From Botryotinia globosa (Eukaryota; Ascomycota; Leotiomycetes; Helotiales; Sclerotiniaceae): DNA of 64,000 nt. A program made the position numbers and the translations under genes. Below the pieces are notes generated by a model, which was not told the DNA's origin, searched no databases, and worked only from the letters and a program-made list of their open reading frames with translations. Where the stretch lies: the NCBI GenBank assembly GCA_014898425.1, contig RCSZ01000020.1, forward strand, positions 186,001 through 250,000, read 5' to 3'. The number at the start of each line of letters is the position of its first letter. The stretch's first letter is position 1. This document shows positions 56,021 through 64,000 of this stretch, piece by piece.

Positions 56021-57010
56021 ATGCGATTCAATAAATCAGTCGCATCTGCTGCTTTTGCAGTTTCATTATTTGTTATGCCAATCATGGCAGCAACTACCAC
56101 AACAGCGGCTACAACAGCAACTTCAGATTTACCCAATCTTTCCAGTGTGGCAGCTTCGGAATCTTCAGCCGCTGCAGCCTCAACGAAAACCACAACCTCC
56201 AGTGACACAGCCTCGACAACAGCGCAATCGATTGCCGTAATTACAGGTGGATCTACATCAACGGGTAAAGGAACTTCAACTTCCGCTTTACCAACATTGG
56301 CCGGAGCATACACAATTCCAACGGCTGCCGTCCCTCCAACCTCAAATGCGCCATTTATGAAAGAATCAACTTATCCCGAAGGTACGGTTTTTATTGCAGT
56401 AGGCGCAGTTCTCGGGTTCATGGCCCTATCGGTTTTGGTTTGGCGTATGATGGTCGCATGGGCGTTACATAGATCAGTCAAACGCGCAGCTAGACAACCG
56501 AGCCATGTGGATAAAAAGCAATTGTTTCAAGCTCCACCGGCACCGTTTTACAAATATGCCGATAAAGATTCAACCCTTTCACTAGGAGGAGGAGGATTGG
56601 GTGGAAAAAGTGGCAAGAAGAGACCAACCACTGCTAACGCACCACCATCTCAAACATCTTTATTCTTTAGTCCTACAGCTCTCGCTGGTGGCAATACCCC
56701 AGGAAATCGTGCTTCGAGTTATCTTCCAGCAGGTTATTATGCAGCAGGAAGTGCACTCCCAGGAGCATATCCAGGTGATAGACAAAGTATTAATATGTCA
56801 AATCTCACGCCACAAGGATATGCAAGAGGAAACCAATCTCCACCTGGTAGTCCCGGTCATAATACTCATTCCGAATCTAGTACATTGGAATCAAGACATA
56901 ATGATGGACATGTTAGGGCGCCGAGTGCTTATTTGCAAGATCTTTTTGATGGAGATAATCCACATCCTGCACCTCAACAAGGGCGTGATAGAAGATCAGC
57001 TCGTTATTGA
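56021..57010 (+). CDS. CSI2-like single-pass membrane protein
   Basis: Intronless, 329 residues. The N-terminus (residues 1-23, FAVSLFVMPIMAA) is a signal peptide. A Ser/Thr/Ala-rich, probably O-mannosylated stretch to ~120 follows. Then comes 'PEGTVFIAVGAVLGFMAL' and 'VLVWRMMVAWALHRSVKRAARQ', a transmembrane helix with basic cytosolic flank. The soluble tail is Pro/Gly/Ser/Asn-rich with 'HVRAPSAYLQDLFDG' near the end. The order resembles the yeast CSI2 family (bud-neck/vacuolar membrane protein linked to chitin synthesis). The match is by layout and the helix motif, not a domain hit, so a general mucin-like membrane protein remains possible. Confidence 0.65.
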   Translation: MRFNKSVASAAFAVSLFVMPIMAATTTTAATTATSDLPNLSSVAASESSAAAASTKTTTSSDTASTTAQSIAVITGGSTSTGKGTSTSALPTLAGAYTIPTAAVPPTSNAPFMKESTYPEGTVFIAVGAVLGFMALSVLVWRMMVAWALHRSVKRAARQPSHVDKKQLFQAPPAPFYKYADKDSTLSLGGGGLGGKSGKKRPTTANAPPSQTSLFFSPTALAGGNTPGNRASSYLPAGYYAAGSALPGAYPGDRQSINMSNLTPQGYARGNQSPPGSPGHNTHSESSTLESRHNDGHVRAPSAYLQDLFDGDNPHPAPQQGRDRRSARY

Positions 57011-57670
57011 TTGGGGTGAGAAGAGGAGCAGGTTTGTTTTCGGGCGAGGTCACATGCTCAGTACCAACTTTTGTACAATGTGATTGGATTGGATTGGATT
57101 GATTAGGGGCGTTCTTTGAATACATGCATGCACAAAACATGAAGAGTTGGTTTACTAGTTTACAATTAGGAGATTTGGTTTAATGCTTTTAGGGTAGTTG
57201 GTGGTTGTTATTAATGAATGTTGTGAAGCGTATTTGCGTGAGTGATTGGAGCGAAGCGTGGCGTGTTTTTGAGATGCCTTGATTGTTTGTGGTTAGATTG
57301 TCTACGGCAAATGCATTGGGGAATGGAGGAGGCATTTTGTATAGACGAGGGGTGGAGTAGAGTGGATGATGGATTGGGATGTGCCGAGCAAGGTTGGATA
57401 TGGGATGGGGGTGAACAGCAATAGGATGGGGTTGCTTGTTGACTTGTACATAGACGAATTGATACGATAGCGAAGTGTAATGAAGTTTTAAAATCTTTTT
57501 TTTCATAGAATGAAGAATAGATTTTTGTGATTGATGCGGAGACAGGTAGCAAGCTGTTGTGTCCATGACGGAGTGGGTAAAGGGTCAAGATAATGATGGA
57601 GATTCAGGAGTATGATATTTGATATTTGATGATTGATGATTGATAATGAAGGGTTGAGGTTTAAGGTCTA

Positions 57671-57700
57671 GATGGATAGATGGATGGATGGATGGATGGA
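57671..57700. repeat. (GATG)n microsatellite
   Basis: GATGGATAGATG followed by five GATG units. Confidence 0.85.
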
Positions 57701-57827
57701 TACAGAGATGAATAGATTGGTAGGTAGATAGGTGTATAATAGTCCAATACTTTATCTTCAATTTCAAACGGAAGAATTGCTGGGTGGAATGGATGGAGTG
57801 GATGGATGGGAGCTATTTGGGTATGCT

Positions 57828-57957
57828 TGTTAGATTGTTGGATTATTGGATTGTTAGATTGTTGGATTATTGGATTGTTGGATTGTTAGATTGTTGGATT
57901 GTTAGATTGTTGGATTGTTAGATTGTTGGATTGTTAGATTGTTGGATTGTTAGATTT
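57828..57957. repeat. TTGTTAGATTGTTGGA minisatellite
   Basis: About 8-bp units ATTGTTGG/ATTGTTAG/ATTATTGG alternate for ~130 bp, often as 16-bp pairs. It lies directly upstream of the purine tract. Confidence 0.85.
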
Positions 57958-58036
57958 AGTGTGTAGGTAGGTGGATGTTTGATGGGAGTTGATTGGGGGT
58001 GAGGGGGGATATGATGGGGGGGAGAGGATGGGAGAG

Positions 58037-58520
58037 GATGGAGAAAATAGGGGGGAGAGGGAGAGGGAGAGGGAGGGGGAGGGAGGGGGAGGAGAGGGGG
58101 GGAGACGGGAGCGGGAGAGGGAGAGGGGAGAGAGGGAGGGAGAGGGAGAGGGGGGAGAGGGGAGGGAGGGGAGGGAGCGGGAGAGGGCGGGGGGAGGGCG
58201 AGGGAGAGGAGAGGGAGAGGCGAGGGGGGGAGAGGGGAGGGGAGGGAGAGGGCGGGAGAGGGCGCGGGAGAGGGGAGAGGGGAGGGAGAGGGAGAGGGAG
58301 AGGAGAGGGAGAGGGAGAGGGAAGGGCATAGGGAGAGGAGAGGGAGAGGGAGAGGGAGGGCGCGGAGAGGGAGAGGGAGAGGGAGAGGAGAGGGAGAGGG
58401 AGAGGGAGAGGAGAGGGGAGGGAGCGGGGAGGGGAGGGAGAGGAGAGGGAGAGGCTGAGGGGAGGGGAGGATCGAGATGGGAGGGTAGAGGATGGAGAGG
58501 ATAGAGGAATGGAGAGGATA
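58037..58520. repeat. Purine-only GA-rich tract, ~480 bp
   Basis: Nearly every base on the plus strand is G or A in (GGGAGA)n/(GAGGG)n arrangement; occasional C occurs. The opposite strand is pure pyrimidine. Such mirror-like stretches can form H-DNA and stall replication. Apparent proteins here (Arg/Glu/Gly or Ser/Pro/Leu chains) are artefacts. Confidence 0.9.
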
Positions 58521-59268
58521 GAGGAATGGAGAGGAAGAGTGAGAGTAAAACTACCAACTGTCAGAATATCGATCATGCATTGCATTAGCTAGTGAGGCGC
58601 TAGCGCTTCCTTCTTTAACTTAAAGTATTAGCTTCCTATAATCAATGATAACCAAGAACGATTACAACCATAATTGACTACAGTGCTTTCCGCTTGTCAA
58701 CCAAGTTAATACCAACACTAACTCAACGTATCAAGTACTCAGATAGGGTTATATAGATCAAGTGAGATATTAGACACGCAGAGACTACGAAATAAGTCCA
58801 TTTTTACACTTGAAGGTCGGCTAAATCTATTGTCTAAGGTTGGACTAGGAGGATGAATGGACTTAAGCTCCGTGGTACGATATTGGTGGATCAACTAAAG
58901 ACAACGAAAATAAACGAGAGATATACACATCAGAGACTATTCAATCCTACACAGTACTCTCAAAATATCTATCATTTGTTCTTGAACTAGAACATTTTTA
59001 TTTCGTTATGAATCTATGTCTTCACAACCAACTCGAAGAATAGCATGTAGATACTCAAGTCTCAAGATAGAAGGAAAATCTGGAGATCCATTGATATCTC
59101 TCATCGTCTGTGTCAGAAGAACTGAAATATGAGAATAACTATCCACAAGTCACTACATGAAGTAACTACTCCTCCCTCTCAGATCGCCTTCCTGGCAATC
59201 GCGATTATAACGAGTTAAGACCCACGCACTCATCCCCTCCGCCAACTCACACTCTACTCTACCACCCC

Positions 59269-60602
59269 TCAAGGTGACTCCTCCCTCAACACCTCATCAA
59301 GCGCCTCTATATTAATGTCCTCAAACGCCTCTACCAATTTCTCAAAAGAGAGCTCATCGTGATATTTGTAACACGGTCCCCAGAACAAATACACATACAA
59401 TGCCCTCACAACTCTCGCCTCTCTCCACCTCGCATCCCTTTCATATCCCGGAAGTAATCGCTCAACGTGTTCATAGAAGTGTGCTTCAACGACACTGCGG
59501 TGATTTTCGTGAAGCATCCTACTTCTCCAGAGCCAAGAAGGTGGTTTGCGCGTCATGATTCGGGGAAGCTGGATAGACGGACGGAGGTTAGCTGGGTACA
59601 TTCTAAAGCTCTCATTTAAGTTTCCTGAGTGACAATTCATAGATAACTCACCACCACCGTCTCATCCCAGTCAATCACTGCCGTCAACTTCATCTCTCCA
59701 TCCGTCCCAGCACAATCAAAAATGACATTTCGCGGATATAAATCCCGATGGTAGAGCGTAGGCTCGCCGTTGACCACAGTCGAAAGCCTCCATTTTCTCG
59801 TCTGCTCGAAGATTTCTTTTAACTTCATCAACTTCCAGTATGCAGCCCGAGGAATCCCAGTTTCTGCCATACGAGCGCTCATTATACTCTCAAAAAAATC
59901 AATATGATTTGATGAAGTAGGAGTCTGCACGTCACCAATACACAGTCCTCTGACTCTCATCTCCATTTCCTCCCCCGAAAACGCCATATTCTTCTCCGGC
60001 ATACTCGCTCCATGGATCAAATCTCCATACTCCTGGAATTGGAAACTATTTTCCATTCTTGCAATAAAAATTGCCATTTCCTCGGCGATTTTCAATCTTT
60101 CCGTCAAATCATAAGGTCCATCAGCCGGAACCGCCGCATCGAGATCTTTGTACCATTTTTGCAGATCGTTTCCTGCGGCTCTTCGCTGTAGGATGTAGGG
60201 ACATCCAATTGCATTATCATACGTCGCATCATAGGCAAGAACAGCAGGTATAGGGAGTCCGGGTAGATGTGCGCCTCCTTCTCCGTAGCTGTGCATTGTC
60301 GCCACAGTTCTTGTTGTATTCTTGCATGCCATGCCTTTAGAATCCTTCAATATTTCCTTTCTGGTACGCAGGATACAGAATTGGCGATGATTGAATGGCG
60401 GTGGACGGGTTGGATCAGAGAATGCGAGGGGGACATAGGAGAACATTATGACGTTGTGATTTCCACCCTGTCTGACCTCGCAGTCTTGGATATCGTGGCC
60501 GAATCTAATGTTTCTGCAGAACATCTCGATAGTAGCAGCAACATCATCCATGCCGTTCAAAATCGGTGGGAAGGGATTGGTTTTTGAGATTTCAGTCGAC
60601 AT
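59269..60602 (-). CDS. APH-family (aminoglycoside/choline-kinase-like) phosphotransferase, copy 1
   Basis: Two exons on the minus strand, 60602-59652 and 59568-59269, give 416 residues; the 83-bp intron has GTGAGT and CAG. The kinase-like core is recognisable by the Brenner-type catalytic motif 'LYHRDLYPRNVIF' (H-x-D-x4-N) at about residues 290-302. It is followed by 'VIDWDE', supplying the metal-binding DxD-type aspartate, and 'RIMTRKPPSWLW'. N-terminal 'GCPYILQRRAAGNDLQ' is the substrate-proximal helix region. Fungal members are expanded families of unknown substrate. This is the first of three tandem, same-strand paralogues. It differs from copy 2 in having an intron just before 'PRIMTR'. 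Confidence 0.8.
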
Positions 60603-61372
60603 TTCGATGGCTTGTTTCGAAATGAAACGTCAGGTACAGAATAAAGAGCTGTCAAAGTATTGAAAATAAATAGATGTACAATCAATCAAGGTTCACATTG
60701 ATTGTTGTAGGATGGAGGGTCTTTTTATGTTTACTTATTCATTCTCTCATGTACTATACCAAAGTAATTTGCATGGGTTAAAATTTGCTCAAAGCTCATC
60801 GGCGTGGTGATGAGATCTGGTTGCCATTTGTTTACTTACCAGAATCCGAGCAACGACTTGATCATAACAAGAAAAAAACTTTGAACAACTTTTGATGGAC
60901 ATGAATGATCAATGCCAGGGTCTCAAAACTTCCTTTTCATGCACTGGAAAGAGGTTCTTTAGCATTTATCACAATAGATATTTGATACCCCATTTCTATA
61001 CATATTAAGCGAAGATTAGATCATGGCTAATCCGTAATACTAGTCTCTAAACTCCAAATACCTGTTGGTAACTTCGGTTGCACAGATTTACTTCTATGTT
61101 ATCTGCAAATATAATAGTATCAGTCTTACTCTCGCCGTCTCACTCCTTGAGCAAAAGCTTTTCGCTTTTCCCAACCCCCACCATCCTCAAAAGTTGTTTT
61201 TCTCTCTCCCCTCCCCACCCTTTTTCTCCCTTTCCCATCCGTTCCTGAATGCAACTTCCTTCGTTCATCTCAGACTAGCATCTCAGTAAATCAATATCCT
61301 CTTCTCTCTAGCTCGACTCAGCTAAGATATCATCTACTCTTCTTCCTAATCCACCCTTTCAAAAATTGCACT
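60603..61372. other. Spacer between APH copies 1 and 2
   Basis: 770 bp without a supported gene; the right end is pyrimidine-rich and may be the 3' flank of copy 2. Confidence 0.4.
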
Positions 61373-62569
61373 TCATGCATTTCCCACAAATTCATTCCAC
61401 AAATCCAACAATACACCAAAAGAAAGCTGGCAATAATTCCAGTCAACACCCTTCAACGCATAAGTTGCTATCGCCCTAGTCATATTTCCCCAATCCGAAT
61501 ATGCATCCGCACAATACCCCGGCAACAATTGTTCGATCCTCTGATCAAAGTGATGTTTTATCACATTTCTCTCAAATGTCGACAAATCATCCCCTTCATC
61601 CCACAGAAACACAGGAGGTCGACGAGTCATGATTCTCGGAACAACCATGACACCATCCCAGTCAATAACCCCAGTGATCATAACATCCTGCTGATTCTTC
61701 CTCATCATAATATTCCTCGGCCAGAAATCAGGATGCCAAAGTACAGCTGGCTCGGGATCTTGTTCTAATCCTCGAGTGAGTTCCAGTTCATTCAATCCAT
61801 ATGCCATTGAAACAAGAATCTTGTGTCTCTCCTCTGCCAGTGGTCTCCTCGCATCATCTAACTGCGAAGACAAGATATCGATGAGGAAATGTCCGATTTT
61901 GGTATCTTTTCTCATGAATGGATTCCCAGTCCAGGGTATTGGCAACAATCCAATGAGCTCGGAAATAAGAGGAGAGCTTGGATCAGAACAATTTGCTGGC
62001 ATTCGTGGGGAGATTGCAAAAGTGCCGTAGTTTTCGAACCCCAAACTTTCAATGTGTTTGATACACCCCGCAACTTCGTGAGCGAAGTTAATTCGCGTTT
62101 CGATCGGATCGCGCAAGCCATCAAGTGGTGTGTATAGGGACTGCATATCGTGACCATCGATGAGTGGTTGGATGACATAGGGACATCCGAGGAGATTCCT
62201 ACATGTTGCGTCCCAGGCGTAGATGGAAGGAATGAGTGGTGATGACTTTCCCATGACGTGGTAAAATGCAGCCATTTCTAAAATTCCCGGATCGATGTAG
62301 TCGTGAAGGTTCCATCGCAATTTTCCAATTCTTAAGATACAGGAGATTGGTGAAGGTGGTGTAGCGTGTGTGGGGCTGTTGAAAACTGCGTAGCAGAGTA
62401 TGATGGTATTATTCCCTCCTGCTTTCACAGAACACCCCAAGATGCGGATTGGGAAGTCGATAGAGCGACAGAATCTATTGAGAATCTCTGTCATTGTCGA
62501 AATGGATGCCCCAGGTGGTGGAAAGGAATTGTTCGTCAATGCTAAAGTTTGGGGATATTGAGATGCCAT
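61373..62569 (-). CDS. APH-family phosphotransferase, copy 2
   Basis: Single exon of 398 residues on the minus strand, starting MASQYPQ. The core matches copy 1: 'GCPYVIQPLIDGHDMQ', then the catalytic 'LWHPDFWPRNIM' (H-x-D-x4-N) and 'VIDWDGVMVVPRIMTRRPPVFLW' features (read in parts: VIDWDG, PRIMTRRPP). 'EQLLPGYCADAY' and 'DWNYCQLSFG' close the chain. It lacks the intron of copy 1, showing intron gain or loss since duplication. Catalytic residues are present, so activity is plausible; the substrate is unknown. Confidence 0.82.
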   Translation of the reverse strand: MASQYPQTLALTNNSFPPPGASISTMTEILNRFCRSIDFPIRILGCSVKAGGNNTIILCYAVFNSPTHATPPSPISCILRIGKLRWNLHDYIDPGILEMAAFYHVMGKSSPLIPSIYAWDATCRNLLGCPYVIQPLIDGHDMQSLYTPLDGLRDPIETRINFAHEVAGCIKHIESLGFENYGTFAISPRMPANCSDPSSPLISELIGLLPIPWTGNPFMRKDTKIGHFLIDILSSQLDDARRPLAEERHKILVSMAYGLNELELTRGLEQDPEPAVLWHPDFWPRNIMMRKNQQDVMITGVIDWDGVMVVPRIMTRRPPVFLWDEGDDLSTFERNVIKHHFDQRIEQLLPGYCADAYSDWGNMTRAIATYALKGVDWNYCQLSFGVLLDLWNEFVGNA

Positions 62570-63738
62570 TTTCTTTGATTTTGCTGTGGTGAAATAGTAT
62601 GTCGAGGAAGATGGTAGATTAATGTTGTTCAGGTTGTAAAAGTCAAGGACTTTGTGGCAAGGTGATTTCTTTGGTTGGGAAGAAGGAAGTCAAGATACGA
62701 TGAAGTAGATTTCCCTCGAAGATATCGATACATATATAATAGATGTTCTCATAGGATACACTTCATACGGTCTTCACTACTATGTCGATAGACAGTATCC
62801 AATTAGCCACATCGTAGCCGTAGTGATTTGTTGAATATGGTTGTCAAGTGAAAGAACTGTTTTGAGCTCTTAGAACAGGTCAGGATGGATTTCACAGTAT
62901 TGAGATCTCTCTATGGACTTACGGCTCTTTTATATTCTAAAATACTTGAATAGTTGCTCATTAAGGTTTGAAGATAGTATATACTGGGATAACGTATAGA
63001 TTTTCATGTCTCTCGCTTACGGTTTCAGACGAATTAGGCAATGAGCATTTCCCATCGATCTCCGTCCGTGATACTCACCAACTGGTAAATCGATTAGTTA
63101 ATTCATAGGAATTGTCCTGAGTTGATGAATGCTGTACTGGATCTCGATATGCAGAAATTTAGCTCATTTCTCAAGAGACAGTAGTGCTTCATCGCACGAA
63201 TGATACCGCATTTCATCATCATAAAATTTAGTACGGTTCTTTTGGGTGTATCGAAATTGATACCTGTCACTACCACCTTAGAGACGTGGTTACGGTTTCT
63301 GTTCTATAAAGGAATTTCGAATGGTGATGACTGATTATACAACATGATGTAAGTTAGGTTGGCATGCAAGAGGTGCTAGATATGATTCATTGTTTGATAG
63401 TGTATGATTCCTCTACATACACCCGGGCTCATATCACCAGCCCTTTGATTCGTCATATTATCATACTAATCAAAATATTGCATCGAATTATCTGACAAAG
63501 CCAGCCGCTCAACTTAAAACCGAGAGTATCATAATTGTAAGATCTCACCGTCATATAATTCAAAGTCCTCATCCAGAACTCGATTTCAGATAAGACTAAT
63601 GATGTAAGTACACTATTATCTTCGGTAAAGCCACCAACCAGTATGATCCGACAGTGCAATATGACCTCACGGTCATTCGCAACATCGACCTACCCACACA
63701 TCTGCCAATCCTTAAAAAGAGATATTACAACTCTTCCT
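62570..63738. other. Spacer between APH copies 2 and 3
   Basis: 1.2 kb, no supported gene or repeat. Confidence 0.4.
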
Positions 63739-64000
63739 TCAGAAACACGCAAATCCCTGCTTAGTTGCATACTCCAAATCCCTCATTCTAGGATCGATAC
63801 GCGACCATGCATCTATCAGAAGCTCAAAAGGAAGTTCATACCATTCAAAATCCACACCAAACAATGCATAAAACCCCAATGCCCTAACAATCCTCGACAT
63901 CTCTCCGTAAGCATCTTCGCACCATCCCGGTAGACCCTCTTCTATCATCTCATCGACGCAAGTATATTTCCATCTACACTTGTCTGCCAAGTGTACTTGA
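63739..64000 (-). CDS. APH-family phosphotransferase, copy 3, 3' end only (window-truncated)
   Basis: The minus strand is open from the window edge to a TGA at 63739-63741, about 86 residues. The segment 'EEGLPGWCEDAYGEMSRIVRALGFYALFGVDFEW' (features: LPG-C-DAY, R-I-RA) aligns by pattern with the C-terminus of copy 2 ('EQLLPGYCADAY...IATYALKGVDWNY'). The catalytic part is outside the window. Its TTGAT-style C-terminal tail is longer than that of the other copies. Confidence 0.65.
   Translation of the reverse strand, partial: QVHLADKCRWKYTCVDEMIEEGLPGWCEDAYGEMSRIVRALGFYALFGVDFEWYELPFELLIDAWSRIDPRMRDLEYATKQGFACF

Larger units (their letters stand above)
57011..59268. other. Intergenic region with minisatellite and purine tract
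   Basis: After the CSI2-like gene comes G-rich low-complexity sequence, a GATGGATG run, an ATTGTTGG minisatellite and a ~0.5 kb purine-only tract (listed separately). Frames over 100 codons in this stretch are Arg/Glu/Gly or Ser/Pro/Leu repeats caused by these tracts. No gene is supported. Confidence 0.5.

Noticed and set aside
57934..58585. Long Arg/Glu/Gly and Ser/Pro/Leu open frames on both strands
   Set aside because: They are translations of the purine tract; no start, splice or motif supports a gene.

Overview
The window looks like nuclear DNA of a filamentous ascomycete. Genes have short introns of about 48 to 134 bp with GTAAGT-like donors and CTAAC-like branch sites. They sit on both strands, separated by 0.2 to 3 kb, and simple repeats are common. 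The content (fungal-type aquaporin, DUF7907-like secreted protein, 2EXR proteins, a necrosis-inducing NLP relic, an AT-rich island beside gene-rich DNA) fits a plant-associated leotiomycete of the Botrytis/Sclerotinia type. The species cannot be fixed from the sequence alone.

Left third (1 to 23 kb) is accessory in character. In order: the 3' end of a probable HET-domain gene, a family-1 UDP-glycosyltransferase, a small DUF7907-like secreted protein and an aquaporin. Then come a decayed minus-strand gene (8.7-9.8 kb), a duplicated-module gene with an in-frame TGA (10.3-11.4 kb), intact YTM1 and an intact amino-acid permease. Two broken 2EXR paralogues (17 and 19 kb) and a broken NLP (NPP1) gene (20.8-21.7 kb) follow. 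A 3.1 kb extremely AT-rich island (23.2-26.34 kb) resembles RIP-degraded repeat DNA, and the next 3 kb carries no gene I can support.

Middle (29 to 57 kb) is conserved housekeeping sequence: a multi-pass membrane protein, ZW10/Dsl1-family tether, an M16 metallopeptidase, SET1 histone H3K4 methyltransferase, a securin-like protein, tropomyosin, RRP17, BIG1/VOA1, FCF1 and a CSI2-like membrane protein. Several are head-to-head pairs sharing a promoter (securin-like/tropomyosin, RRP17/BIG1, ZW10/M16). Three of the window's proteins (YTM1, RRP17, FCF1) act in ribosome biogenesis.

Right end (57 to 64 kb) has a minisatellite and a ~0.5 kb purine-only tract, then three minus-strand genes of one APH/choline-kinase-like phosphotransferase family, the last cut by the window edge.

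The most notable signal is recurrent gene breakage between 8.7 and 21.7 kb, mostly by in-frame TGA or TAA codons, with intact essential genes in between. No new multi-gene system was recognised. Exon limits were read by eye from splice consensus and frame continuity, without transcript or database support.
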